A stretch of DNA of 26,595 bases from Oscillospiraceae bacterium (GTDB taxonomy: Bacteria > Bacillota > Clostridia > Oscillospirales > Ruminococcaceae): contig CAAGCE010000042.1 in assembly GCA_900768245.1 (NCBI GenBank), forward strand, positions 1 to 26,595. The letters are read 5' to 3'. This document shows, piece after piece, positions 8,419 to 18,500 of the stretch. How positions within the stretch are numbered: the stretch's first letter is position 1; each line of letters begins with the position of its first letter. A program made the translations under genes and the position numbers. The notes under the pieces were generated by a model. It made no database searches. It saw nothing but the letters and a program-made list of their open reading frames with translations, and was not told where the DNA came from.

Positions 8419-9136
8419 TATATCCCCTCGGAGTTACCATTTTTCCGCTGATGATTTTCGTCCGGCTGCTGCCGATAAAAACAGTTGTAAACATATCTGC
8501 CTGAAACCCTGCAAGCTGGGAGAGAGTCATAATGCCGCATTCTTCACCGTTTCTGCCGATGTTTTTGGCATAGCCGCATATGGTTTCGGCACTGCGGTGT
8601 TTTAGTATTATTTCACAGGCTTTTTTCAGATGATCGGGACGATTTTTTGATGACGGGTTATACAGTACAATGACAAAATCAGCCTGCGCTGCACATTCAA
8701 GCCTTAACGCTATTTTTTCTGAAGGGGTAAGCAGATCTGACAAACTTATTACAGCAAAATCATGCGTAAGGGGAGCTCCCAGCAATGCACCGCCGCTGAG
8801 TGCCGCAGTAAGTCCCGCAACTGTTTGGATCTCTGCCTGCGGATATTTTTCAGAAAGCTCATATGCAAGCCCTGCCATACCGTAAACCTCGCTGTCACCG
8901 CTGCATACGAGTGAAACCGTCCTGCCGTTTGCGGCTTGTTCAAGGGCATATAAAACACGGTCTTTTTCCTGCCGCATACCCGTTGAAAAATATTCTTTGT
9001 TCGGAAAAAATTGCTTTACAAGCTCAGTATAAACTTTATATCCGACTATAAGGTCGCTGCGTTCCATAACCTGCCTTGCTTCTTCTGTCATACCTCCGAA
9101 GCTTCCGCAGCCAAATCCAACAACATAAAGCTTCAT
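8411..9136 (-). CDS. cbiH: Cobalt-precorrin-3B C17-methyltransferase (ring contraction)
   Basis: CbiH methylates C17 and drives the ring contraction that creates the corrin skeleton, using S-adenosylmethionine. The 241 residues match the tetrapyrrole methylase fold: GFGCGSFGGMTEEA (7-20), SDLIVGYKVY (27-36), VCSGDSEVYGMAG (77-89), the GLTAALSGGALLGAPLTHDF segment (108-127) and VLYNPSSKNRP (157-167). It is stand-alone, without the C-terminal ferredoxin-like extension seen in some homologues. The start overlaps the cbiG stop by four bases (ATGA), with GAAAGGA upstream. Confidence 0.95.
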   Translation of the reverse strand: MKLYVVGFGCGSFGGMTEEARQVMERSDLIVGYKVYTELVKQFFPNKEYFSTGMRQEKDRVLYALEQAANGRTVSLVCSGDSEVYGMAGLAYELSEKYPQAEIQTVAGLTAALSGGALLGAPLTHDFAVISLSDLLTPSEKIALRLECAAQADFVIVLYNPSSKNRPDHLKKACEIILKHRSAETICGYAKNIGRNGEECGIMTLSQLAGFQADMFTTVFIGSSRTKIISGKMVTPRGYNV

Positions 9137-10170
9137 AACATTATTTTCCTTTCAAAATCAATATGAACGGGCAGTTCCGCAATTGCGGCAGTTACACCGT
9201 TTCCTGCTGTTTTATGCAGAATAAGCTTTCCGCCCGCAGCAGCAGTGCTCCGTTCGCAGACATTATCCGTACCTGTTGTTTTCAGAACAAAGTCCGAGCT
9301 GCTGAAGCTTCCGGTTACATTCATAAGCTCCTTGGCTGAATAAGTCAGCAGCCTGATATTATGTTTGCGGCAAAATTCAAGAAGACCATTTTCATTGGAT
9401 TTTATGTCGATAGTTGCCGCAGCGCAAAGACGTACTTCCGATATTTTTGCTGCCTTGAAACATTCTTTGATATGTGCTTCTATTGCTTCATATGTTGTAC
9501 CTTTTTTGCAGCCGATGCCGACAATAATATTTTTCGGAGCAAGAAAAAGCGTCGTTTCAAACGGCTTTTTATCGCTGTCCGTACCTATGTATATCCCTGT
9601 TCGGCAGGCTTTGTCCGTACAAAGTTCAGACGGAATATTTTCACAGGGATATTCGCTTAAAAGTCCTGTCATTTCGCCGTCAAGAACAGCCGCAGCAATT
9701 TGTTTGGCAGCAGCCATATCGTTAATTATGAGTCTGTTTGCCTTTGCAAAGCTGTCGGGAGAAAAGCGTCCGCATGCATCTGTTGCCGTTGTTATAGCCG
9801 GAACTGCACAGATTTTTGCAGCAATAATCTGCGCAAGCTGATTTGCTCCGCCAAGGTGTCCCGACAAGATTGGTATGACGAATTTTCCGCAGTCATCAAT
9901 GACAATAACAGCAGGGTCGCTCGTTTTTGATTTGATATACGGGGCGATCGCACGAACGGCAATACCGGATGCGCATACAAAAACAAGTGCATTATATGTA
10001 TTGAAAAGCTCTGCCGCAAGTGTATAAATGTCGCTGAAATCCTGCGCATTTTCATCAGTATGCAAATGAAAACAAAAGCGTTCGGCAGTATGATTTACAT
10101 TAAGATCATCTGCAATTATTTTTGACAGCAGCCGTCCTTTTTCAGTAAGCGAGATAACAGCTGTTTTCAT
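9133..10170 (-). CDS. cbiG: Cobalt-precorrin-5A hydrolase
   Basis: CbiG opens the delta-lactone of cobalt-precorrin-5A and releases acetaldehyde. It is a marker of the oxygen-independent pathway. The 345 residues show the N-terminal domain with ASGIAVRAIAPY (67-78) and SGHLGGANQLA (103-113), a variable middle, and the C-terminal domain beginning at VGIGCKKGTT (217-226) and ending with conserved AAGGKL and GVTAAIA segments. The start overlaps cbiF by four bases. Confidence 0.95.
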   Translation of the reverse strand: MKTAVISLTEKGRLLSKIIADDLNVNHTAERFCFHLHTDENAQDFSDIYTLAAELFNTYNALVFVCASGIAVRAIAPYIKSKTSDPAVIVIDDCGKFVIPILSGHLGGANQLAQIIAAKICAVPAITTATDACGRFSPDSFAKANRLIINDMAAAKQIAAAVLDGEMTGLLSEYPCENIPSELCTDKACRTGIYIGTDSDKKPFETTLFLAPKNIIVGIGCKKGTTYEAIEAHIKECFKAAKISEVRLCAAATIDIKSNENGLLEFCRKHNIRLLTYSAKELMNVTGSFSSSDFVLKTTGTDNVCERSTAAAGGKLILHKTAGNGVTAAIAELPVHIDFERKIML

Positions 10171-10922
10171 TTTTTTGCCTTTCTGTAACCTGTTTCAAAG
10201 TTCGGGTCATAAAGCTTTGAAAGGAAGCGGTTCTCTCCGAGAAAATCTCCGACAACTATAAGTGCAGTTTTATTTATGCCGTTGCTTTCAGCGGTTTCGG
10301 CAAGTGTTCCGACAGTGCATCGGCAGACTTTTTCGTCCTCCCATGTTGCTTTGTAAACAAGTGCTGCGGGAGTTTCGGCGGAATATCCGCCCTTTTGCAG
10401 CCGATCGGAAACCTCGGAAGTCATTCCTGCACTAAGAAAGATGACCATTGAAGCACAGTGCGCCGCAAGACTTTCAATACTTTCCTTTTCCGGCACAGGT
10501 GTACGTCCTGCCATTCGTGTGATTATGACTGACTGTGAAATCTCGGGCAGAGTATACTCTGCTTTTAATGCCGCAGCCGCACCGCAGAACGAGCTTACTC
10601 CGGGGCAGATTTTATACTCAATGCCAAGCTTGTCAAGACGGTCTGTCTGTTCCCGTATCGCACCGTAGAGTGATGGGTCGCCTGTATGAAGCCTGACGGT
10701 ATTTTTGCCTGCTGCCTCTGCTTTTTCCATTACTTCTATAACCTCATCAAGGGTCATATGTGCGCTGTTACAGATCTCACAGCTGTCCTTTGCAAACTCT
10801 GTAAGCTCGGGATTAACAAGAGAACCTGCATAAATAATAACATCTGCATTTTGGATAAGACGCATTCCTCTGACTGTTATAAGATCGGCAGCACCGCAGC
10901 CTGCCCCAACAAAATCAACCAT
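10167..10922 (-). CDS. cbiF: Cobalt-precorrin-4 C11-methyltransferase
   Basis: CbiF methylates C11 of cobalt-precorrin-4. The 251-residue protein has the full methylase motif set: VDFVGAGCGAADLITVRG (2-19), YAGSLVNPEL (31-40), RLHTGDPSLYGA (77-88), CPGVSSFCGAAAAL (106-119) and SVIITRMAGRTPVPEKE (131-147). A longer reading from an upstream start at 10985 is open, but its first 21 residues do not resemble the family. The ATG at 10922 has GGAGG six bases upstream, so I start there. The start overlaps the cbiD stop by eight bases. Confidence 0.96.
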   Translation of the reverse strand: MVDFVGAGCGAADLITVRGMRLIQNADVIIYAGSLVNPELTEFAKDSCEICNSAHMTLDEVIEVMEKAEAAGKNTVRLHTGDPSLYGAIREQTDRLDKLGIEYKICPGVSSFCGAAAALKAEYTLPEISQSVIITRMAGRTPVPEKESIESLAAHCASMVIFLSAGMTSEVSDRLQKGGYSAETPAALVYKATWEDEKVCRCTVGTLAETAESNGINKTALIVVGDFLGENRFLSKLYDPNFETGYRKAKK

Positions 10923-12054
10923 TGTATTCCTCCGAAATAATACCGATAAGCTCGTCGGCACGGGAAGTTCTGACAGTAATGTCATGCTTGTCCGAAAACA
11001 TCACCGCTCCGATATTGACGGCATTTTTAACTTTTGCATTAAGATAATATTCCGCTCTGTCAGCAAGTATATGAAGTGTTTTTTCCATATATCCGTGATT
11101 TTTCAGAATATCAAGTGCGGCGTCCACCGTTGCACATTCGGGTATATTTTTCAAAACCTCATTTTCAGCACCTGCAAGCACTCCGCAGGTAACAAGTACG
11201 TCCATTCGTCCGTCAGCCTGTGCAGAATGGGTGTTCATGATTCCCGCACCAAGCTTCACAAGCTTTCCTATATGACCAATTATAAGAATATTTTCAAAGC
11301 CGTATTCAAGTGCAGCATCTATTGCATCACCGATAAAATTACTGCATTTAACGCTTTTTTCAAGCTCAAAGGGCATTGACTTCTGAATGAAATTTTCGCT
11401 GTAATTTCCGAGCGTAAGCAAAAGTGACTTATGTCCCTCTGCCAATCGCATTTTTTCTTCAAGGCGTATCGTGTCAATAAGTGCAGAATTGCTCATAGGC
11501 TCAACAATACCGCTTGTTCCGATTATTGAAATGCCGCCCTCTATACCCATTCGTGGATTATATGTTTTCAGAGCTGTTTCTTCACCGTTCGGAACGGATA
11601 TTTCTATGTGGAAACCGCCGTGATAATCGTGCTTTTCAGCGGCTTCATTTACTGCTGCGGCAATCATTTTTCTTGGTACGGAGTTTATCGCAGCTTCGCC
11701 TATCGGTTGGTCAAGACCTGCCTTTGTGACCTTGCCAATACCTTTTCCGCCTGTTATTTCAATGCCGTTAGGGATCTTGCTTACCTTTGCATATATAAGT
11801 ATGCCGTTTGTTATGTCAGGGTCGTCACCGCTGTCCTTTTTTACTGCACAGGAGGCATAGTCCCGATTGATCTCAGCGTCAAGGATTTCAAGCTTTAAGG
11901 GTATGCCTTTAGGCGTTATGATTTCCGAAAAATTCGTTTTACAGCCGCTTATAAGCATTTCCGCAGCTGCACCCGAAGCAGCTGCGGCACACGAACCCGT
12001 CGTATATCCGCAGCGGAGCTTTTGTCCGCTGCGGTAAATATACTGTTCAGTCAT
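10915..12054 (-). CDS. cbiD: Cobalt-precorrin-5B C1-methyltransferase
   Basis: CbiD is the anaerobic-route C1 methyltransferase, unrelated to the tetrapyrrole methylase fold. The 379-residue protein begins with the diagnostic RCGYTTGSCAAAASGAAA (14-31) and carries KDSGDDPDITNG (73-84), TGGKGIGKVT (101-110) and GTSGIVEPMS (179-188). It starts only three bases after the stop of the preceding lipoprotein gene and has no good ribosome site of its own, so translation probably depends on ribosomes finishing that gene. Confidence 0.95.
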   Translation of the reverse strand: MTEQYIYRSGQKLRCGYTTGSCAAAASGAAAEMLISGCKTNFSEIITPKGIPLKLEILDAEINRDYASCAVKKDSGDDPDITNGILIYAKVSKIPNGIEITGGKGIGKVTKAGLDQPIGEAAINSVPRKMIAAAVNEAAEKHDYHGGFHIEISVPNGEETALKTYNPRMGIEGGISIIGTSGIVEPMSNSALIDTIRLEEKMRLAEGHKSLLLTLGNYSENFIQKSMPFELEKSVKCSNFIGDAIDAALEYGFENILIIGHIGKLVKLGAGIMNTHSAQADGRMDVLVTCGVLAGAENEVLKNIPECATVDAALDILKNHGYMEKTLHILADRAEYYLNAKVKNAVNIGAVMFSDKHDITVRTSRADELIGIISEEYNG

Positions 12055-12057
12055 AGC

Positions 12058-12642
12058 TTATTTTACCATATCTTCAATGGAAACGCCATACTGTGCTGTG
12101 AAATAATTTCGGAGAGCTTCAACATCGCCCTTCATTCTGTCATTAGCACTGTCATATCTGCCGTTGTCCTTAGTGCTCTGAGTTGTATCGCTGCGGTCGG
12201 AATCTTCAACCTTTACGATCTCGTTTGCGGCAAGGTCAAATGTGTAATAGAAGCCTGTTCCCATCATTGAAACATAGTAATATTCCTCAACTGTGTTGCT
12301 GTTGAAATCAAATGTATAATATTCAACTGTTTCATTTCCGTCAAGGTCAGTCTTTACAAAGTTTACGGTCTTTGCAGCCTTGTCAGCGGTAATTTTAAGA
12401 CCTGCACCGTCAAAAGGTGAGTTTGCTGTATCAAGGTATGTGAGAACACCGTTTTCATCTGTGAATACGTCCGTACCTGCTGTGTTTTCAGCCTGAGCAT
12501 CATCGTTCTGTGCTTCATCAGTCTGAGCTGATTCAGCCTGTGATGTTGTTTTGCTTTCCGATGTGCTGCCCTGATTTGAAGAGCAGGCTGACATTGACAT
12601 TACTGCTGCGAGTACAGCAATAGCTAAGATTTTCTTTTTCAT
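12058..12642 (-). CDS. Lipoprotein of unknown function inside the cobalamin operon
   Basis: I do not recognise the family. The 194-residue product has a Lys-rich start, a short hydrophobic core and the lipobox MSAC with the acylated Cys20, so it should be anchored outside the membrane. Residues about 21-57 are a Ser/Thr/Gln/Asp-rich flexible linker. Residues about 58-194 look globular, with repeated Tyr and Asp and aromatic clusters such as EEYYYVSMM and GFYYTFD. AGGAGG lies upstream of the ATG and 49 bases separate it from the chlD-like gene. It sits between the chelatase genes and cbiD and is close enough to cbiD to set its translation. A role in corrinoid or metal capture at the surface is only inferred from position. 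Confidence 0.8.
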   Translation of the reverse strand: MKKKILAIAVLAAVMSMSACSSNQGSTSESKTTSQAESAQTDEAQNDDAQAENTAGTDVFTDENGVLTYLDTANSPFDGAGLKITADKAAKTVNFVKTDLDGNETVEYYTFDFNSNTVEEYYYVSMMGTGFYYTFDLAANEIVKVEDSDRSDTTQSTKDNGRYDSANDRMKGDVEALRNYFTAQYGVSIEDMVK

Positions 12643-12691
12643 TTTTCTTCCTCCAAAAAATAAGTGTATTTATCTGAAAGCCCTGCGGCGA

Positions 12692-14521
12692 TCATTCACT
12701 GTTTATAAAATCACGAACATTTTCTTCAACAGCCGAACCTGTGACTTCATCAAGATTTATGTACTTAGCGTCCATTCGTTCAGCAATCTGCTTGGCAAAA
12801 CCGAATCTTATATAACTGTTCTCCGTGTCAAGCACCATTGTACCGATACCCGATAAACGAACTTGTTCGGCAGCAGTAAGTGCGTCATTAAATGCATCTT
12901 TGCTGCGAATCGGAATGTTTGCCTTTCCGTCAGAAATAAGTATCATATATTGAAGTGCGTCAGGAGTCCGTATCCGTTCAGCACGAAGCAGCTCACACGC
13001 AGCCGAAATACCTGCGGCAAGTGGAGTTTTTCCTCCTGTGGGAAGCTCGTCCATGCACTTTCGTGCTAATTCAGGACTTCCCGTTATGCTGAGTAAGGTC
13101 TGTGCACCGCCGCCTCGGAATGCCACAACGCCTACACGGTCACGCTTTCTGTACGCCTCGGATAAAAGTCCGCGCACAGCTCCCTTTACCGCCCGCATAC
13201 GACGTTTCGCACCCATTGAACCGCTTGCATCAACAACAAAAAGTATAGTCGCACCTGTTCGTTTTTCACGAATTTTCAGTCGCAGGTCAGAACTTTTTAC
13301 AGCAAGCTTCATTCCGTTTTCGGGCACTCGCTGTTTTTGATTCAGTGCGGCATTGCAAAGCGTCGGTATTATAGCAATATCATAGCATTTTTCGTGTGGG
13401 ATCGTGCTGCGTATATATCTTCCGCTGTTTTCATTTGTTATAGTCCTGCTTCGCTTTCCGCTGCCGCCGTTTTTCCCTGATGCGGAGTTTATTCCGTCAG
13501 CAGAAAGGGGGAGTTCATCTCGCGACGCTTCGACCTTTTCGCTATGTTCATCGTTTTTTTCAGCCTGTGCAGAGCTGTCCTGCGGAATATCCGCCTTTTC
13601 CTGCTCAGCAGCTTCGGACTGTTCTGTATTATCGGAGCGTTCCGTATTCTGTGCAGCATTTTCTGTCTGCGGAGCATTTCTCATTCGGTGCGGCAGAACC
13701 ATTTTTGCCGCCTCGGAAACATCATCGGCACTTACTTCATTGCCGTTTCTCCAAGCACATATCGCCTTAGCGGTTTCTGCAAGTATAATTTCACAGCGGT
13801 TTCCCTCACATAAAGCCTGATTGGCGGTAAGTGCGCAAAGCCGCAGCATTTCTTCCGAAAGAGAAATTTTTTCAAGCCTTTCCGCAGCCTTGCAGATCTG
13901 CTCGGCAAGCTTTTCTTCCTGTGACTTATACTTTTCACAAAAGCATTTGGGGTCATGTTCATATTCAAGTCTGCACCGTATAACTTCCGTGCGAAGTTCA
14001 ACATCACTTTCACCCGAAACATTTACGAACAAACCGAATTTGTCAAGAAGCTGAGGACGGAGCGTTCCCTCTTCGGGATTCATCGTTCCTATGGGGATAC
14101 ATCTGCATGGATGGCTGAATGTTATGCCGTCACGTCTTACATTGTTTTCACGGCAAGCGATAACCTCCGCCAGTATGCCTGAGATATGTGTTCCCAACAG
14201 ATTGATCTCATCAACATACAGAAAATTTCCGTCAGCCTCATACAGAAGTCCGCTTTCAAAATGCTTATCTCCGCCGTTCACAGCCTCAGCTAAATCAAGT
14301 GTTCCGACAAGTCTGTCCTCTGTAACATTAAGAGGTATCTCAATAGTTTTTCGTCCCGATAAAGAAGCAAGTCCACGCACAGCGGTTGATTTCGCCGTGC
14401 CTTTTTCACCTGAAATAAGCACTCCGCCTATCGCAGGGTCAACAGCATTAAGTATAAGCGCAAGTTTAAGCTGTTCCTGTCCGACTATTGCCGTAAAAGG
14501 GTACAAAAAGCTGCTGCTCAT
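12692..14521 (-). CDS. ChlD/BchD-like chelatase subunit: AAA+ ATPase plus von Willebrand A domain
   Basis: The 609-residue protein contains an AAA+ domain (about 1-285), an acidic Gln/Glu/Ser-rich linker (about 286-365) and a von Willebrand A domain (about 420-605) with an intact MIDAS motif DASGSMG (431-437), plus TGGKTPL and LISDGKAN. In class I chelatases the D subunit joins the I subunit in a motor that drives metal insertion by the large H/N subunit. Unlike classical ChlD, its ATPase motifs are intact: Walker A GEKGTAKST (38-46) and Walker B FLYVDE (100-105). Its AAA+ half closely resembles the neighbouring ChlI-like protein. The start overlaps the chlI-like stop by four bases (ATGA). 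Confidence 0.9.
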   Translation of the reverse strand: MSSSFLYPFTAIVGQEQLKLALILNAVDPAIGGVLISGEKGTAKSTAVRGLASLSGRKTIEIPLNVTEDRLVGTLDLAEAVNGGDKHFESGLLYEADGNFLYVDEINLLGTHISGILAEVIACRENNVRRDGITFSHPCRCIPIGTMNPEEGTLRPQLLDKFGLFVNVSGESDVELRTEVIRCRLEYEHDPKCFCEKYKSQEEKLAEQICKAAERLEKISLSEEMLRLCALTANQALCEGNRCEIILAETAKAICAWRNGNEVSADDVSEAAKMVLPHRMRNAPQTENAAQNTERSDNTEQSEAAEQEKADIPQDSSAQAEKNDEHSEKVEASRDELPLSADGINSASGKNGGSGKRSRTITNENSGRYIRSTIPHEKCYDIAIIPTLCNAALNQKQRVPENGMKLAVKSSDLRLKIREKRTGATILFVVDASGSMGAKRRMRAVKGAVRGLLSEAYRKRDRVGVVAFRGGGAQTLLSITGSPELARKCMDELPTGGKTPLAAGISAACELLRAERIRTPDALQYMILISDGKANIPIRSKDAFNDALTAAEQVRLSGIGTMVLDTENSYIRFGFAKQIAERMDAKYINLDEVTGSAVEENVRDFINSE

Positions 14522-15543
14522 ATGCCCTCACGGCTTTCGATCATTTCAAAAACAGAATCAATATCCATACGCTGCTCCTCAAAAGGCTTGCGCCTCATTC
14601 TGTGCGGTAGAACAAGCTCAGCCGCAAGCTTCATATCATCACCCAAAACAGCGTTACGTCCCTCGTATGCCGCATTTGTGCAGGCTGTTTTTATCATTGA
14701 AATATCTGCACGATGACCGTCAACACCAAGTGAAACGGATATTTCCGCAGCAAGCCGCAGTATCTCATCGGAATAGGAAACATATCTGAGCAGTTTTTGA
14801 GCTTCACTTATTTTATTGCAAAGCTTTTCCTGTTCGGGCAGCCATTTTTCAAGGAAAGCTTCCGGATCCTGTTCATATTCAAGATAACGCTTTACAACTT
14901 CGGTGCGCAGCTCAATATCGGTTTCCCCACGCACATCGACAACAAGCCCGAATCTGTCAAGAAGCTGCGGTCGGAGATCGCCCTCTTCGGGATTCATCGT
15001 TCCTACAAGCACGAATTTTGCAGGGTGACTGAATGAAACACCCTCACGCTCAACTGTGTTTACTCCCATCGCCGCCGAATCAAGTATGACATCAACAACA
15101 TGGTCATCAAGAAGATTTATTTCGTCGATATAAAGGATATTTCGGTTTGCATCGGCGAGTATTCCCGGTTCAAAATGTTTTTCACCCGTTTTAAGAGCTG
15201 TTTCAATATCAAGCGTTCCGACAACTCTGTCCTCGGTAGCACTTACAGGGAGATCGACAACACGCATACGTCTTTTTACAGCGACAGGCTTTTCCTTGCT
15301 TCTGCAGCTGTCACATTGGCAGCTCCTGTCGTTCGGGTCACAGGAAAACGGGCAGCCGTCAGCTTCAGGACGCTCGGGGAGTACCTCTGTGAGCGCACGG
15401 ACAGCCGTTGATTTTGCCGTACCTTTTTCGCCCTTGATAAGCACACCGCCAAGTGCAGGATTTATAAGGTTGAGTATCAGCGCACGTTTCATTTTTTCCT
15501 GACCGACTATTGCCGTGAACGGAAAATATGCTTTTTTATTCAT
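14518..15543 (-). CDS. chlI: ChlI/BchI-like chelatase AAA+ ATPase subunit
   Basis: The 341-residue AAA+ ATPase forms the motor of a class I (Mg- or Co-chelatase type) enzyme. Walker A is GEKGTAKST (38-46), Walker B is ILYIDE (136-141), sensor region GTMNPEEG (181-188), followed by RPQLLDRFGL (191-200) and the C-terminal LPHRMRR (312-318). An insert between the P-loop and the next strand holds five cysteines, C64, C68, C75, C77 and C80, a possible metal or Fe-S site. This insert is lacking in the adjacent ChlD-like paralogue. Its start shares one base with the cobN-like stop (TGATG). The metal is not determined by sequence. Confidence 0.92.
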   Translation of the reverse strand: MNKKAYFPFTAIVGQEKMKRALILNLINPALGGVLIKGEKGTAKSTAVRALTEVLPERPEADGCPFSCDPNDRSCQCDSCRSKEKPVAVKRRMRVVDLPVSATEDRVVGTLDIETALKTGEKHFEPGILADANRNILYIDEINLLDDHVVDVILDSAAMGVNTVEREGVSFSHPAKFVLVGTMNPEEGDLRPQLLDRFGLVVDVRGETDIELRTEVVKRYLEYEQDPEAFLEKWLPEQEKLCNKISEAQKLLRYVSYSDEILRLAAEISVSLGVDGHRADISMIKTACTNAAYEGRNAVLGDDMKLAAELVLPHRMRRKPFEEQRMDIDSVFEMIESREGI

Positions 15544-18500
15544 CAGCTTTCACCTTCGATCGTATTTTCTGTTTCAAGATAAGCGTTTCTTATCGCTTCA
15601 AGCTGTTCTTCCGAAGCGTCCCAATAGCCTCGGCGGCTGTATTCTTCCATCTGCTCAAGAATGTCCATATAAGCATAAGGATTGTTTTCAGCCATACGGC
15701 GGCACATTTCTTCATCTTGGGCATATTTTTCGCAAAGGTCATTATAGACCCATTGTTCAACTGCGCCTGTCGTTGCAGCAAGTCCCATAACATTTTCAAA
15801 GCGGTCAGCTATTTTTTGCGCACCGTGATATTTATGGGCAAGCATACCGTCAATCCATTTTGGATTGAGAACACGTGTGCGTATGCCTTTTGCGACAGCC
15901 TTTTCTGCCGATTCGGTTATCGGAGCTGCGCCTGTTGTGTCTGTTATGAGCATTACAGCTTTTCTGCCTTTTACCATTTCAACCGATTTGGCAAGTCCGC
16001 CGAAAAATTCGTAGTAATGATCCAGGTCGATTATTTCATATTCATTATTGTCACGGACCTGGGAAACGATCTCAACGCTTTTTAGGTTCTGCTCGTAAAG
16101 GTCAGATGTGTCGCTGCCGTGCATCTTACGGCTGTATGCATAGTGAAGTGATGAAAGGAACTGACTTCCGATCTGTTCTTCTTTTTCCCATGCTTTTGTT
16201 TCTATGATAGATGTGATACCTGTACCGTATTCACCCTCCTGCGGTCCGAAGATCCTTGTAACAGAAAGCGATGCAGCATCTTCCTCATCATAGCCTTTGT
16301 CAATAAGATAGGAATAAAGCCTTGCCGAATTTGCCTTCATATAATTCTGCTCATCAGTTTCATCTGCATCATTTGCAAGGTGGAGCAGGTCATCAAGATT
16401 GTCAATAAGATTAGGAAAAAGGTCACGGAAAAATCCGCAGATATTTATTGTAACATCAATACGGGGTCTGCCAAGCTCTTCTATCGGAATAAGCTCATAT
16501 TTAGGATTCCAAGCGGAATTTTCTTTTGCAAGCCTTGCACCGAGATAGCCCATTATCTGACCGATAGTTTCACCGTGAGTTCTTGATGTTTCCAATCCCC
16601 AAAGGATCACCGCTGTTGAATTCGGATAAGTGCCATACTCTTTGTAATAGGTATTTATGGTATTTTCAGCTGTCCTTACACCACGCTGATATGCTGTCAG
16701 AGTCGGAACAAAACGCTGATCGAACTGATAAAGATTATATCCCGACGGCAATACCTCAGGACTGCGGTAAATGTCACCCGCAGGCTTGGCAGGTATGTAT
16801 CCGCAGGAAAGAGCATTGAGCAGCTGCTCATTTTCGGCATTGCGTCTTATTTCATCATATTTTTTCCTGCCGTATTCAATGGTACAGCGAAGCTTATCCG
16901 GAACAGCATCACAGCCAAAATATTTTTCAAAATAAAGTTCCGCGAGTGAATTTATTCTGCGAAGCTTTTCACCGCCGTATTCTTCCGCCTGTGTTAAATC
17001 TTCGCCAAGCTCTTCAGCCGCAAGCTCACTGAGTGACGGCACATCATCATGCGGCTTTTTCAGCAGCTCGCAAACATAGCATAGTGCTTCTTCGTCAGTA
17101 TAATCCTGACCGAAAATATGCAGTCCTTTTGGTATAAGAGAGCTGTTAAGACGGTAAAGCTCCGATTCAAGCTCTTCAAGTTCAAAAGGAAGATTAAGTT
17201 TTTCGGCAAGTTCCTCAATATTATGTTTTACTTCCGCAGCAGCACTTTCGGAAAAAGAAAGCTGATGATGATATTCATCAAGCATAGCGGAAAGCTCCGC
17301 ATATTCTCCGTAAAGACCGCTCTGCACAAAAACAGGAGGTTGATAGCCTATAAGTGAAGCGTGTGAGCGGCGTTTTGCAATAGTTGCCTCAGACGGATTT
17401 CCACAGTAATAAAGGTAAAAATGCGGCATATCACCCAAAAGCAAATCAGGATAGCACATTCCGCTCATTCCGCATTCCTTGCCCTTTAAAAATTCCAGTG
17501 TTCCGTGTGTTCCGACGTGTATAACAGCGTCAGCACCGAATTTTTCACTTATGTACTTGTAAAAAGCAATGTATTGGTGATGCGGCGGTATTGATTTATC
17601 ATGATAAAGCTTGTCATTATCCTCGTGAATACCTCTTGACGGCTGGATACCAACAATAATGTTTCCGTATGCGGCAGCGGGAATAAGAAAATCACCTTTT
17701 TCATCTGTCATTATCTCACCGCCGGGTTCGCCCCAAGCGTTTATAACAGCATCTTTGTCAGCAAAGCCGCTAAGAAACTTTTTATAGTCTGACAGAGGAT
17801 ATTTGAGCATTTTTCCGCCGTCAGAATATTTTCCCGTATTTACAAGACCGCCGTTTATAAAATCGGACATAAGCTTTTCGGCAGAAACATCATCTGAATT
17901 GAACCCGTTGTTTTTCAGCAGCGAAAGTATTGACGAAACCGATTGGAACGTGTCGAGAAAAGCACCGCCGAATACATTTGCCTCTCCGGGAGGATAGTTG
18001 TAGCATATTATCGCTATTTTCTTTTCTGAATTTGATTTTGCTCTGAGAGCAATAAACTTTTCTGCACGGTCTGCAAGTGCTTCAAGACGTTCTTCAATAA
18101 TTTTTATCTCATCGGAAGTAACATCAAATTCTTCATCATATGCAGGCTCGGTTTTAGCACCAACCGGCAGCGTCAGCACAGCACCGTCCTGCTCCGGCAG
18201 CATTACCGATATAAGTGTTTCCGACGGAGTATTGCCCTGAACAGAATCGATCCATTCTTTTTCTGTGCGTCTTGACATAAAGAAAGGGTGCAGATACGGA
18301 ACATTAAGTTCTTTCAGCAGGTCAGTTCCTGCTGAGATATTTCCGCCCATAGGACCTGCACTCAGCCTGAATGACATACAGTTCATTACAAGCTCAGGCT
18401 TTTTTGGAAGAAATCCCGTCAGAAGCTTTTTTAGCTTTCCGTCATTTAAACTGTCCATACCAGAAACTGCGATAGGCAGAACATTTGCATATCTTTGCAG

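Noticed and set aside
10923..10985. N-terminal extension of cbiF by 21 residues
   Set aside because: It would overlap cbiD by a further 63 bases and does not match the family; the inner ATG has GGAGG at the right distance.
14091..14789. 232-codon plus-strand open frame across the chlD/chlI junction
   Set aside because: It lies wholly antisense to two well-recognised chelatase genes, has no family features, and reflects codon bias of the opposite strand.
15528..16085. 185-codon plus-strand open frame opposite the 3' end of the cobN-like gene
   Set aside because: Antisense to a conserved coding region, with low-complexity Phe/Cys/Tyr-rich translation and no plausible ribosome site.
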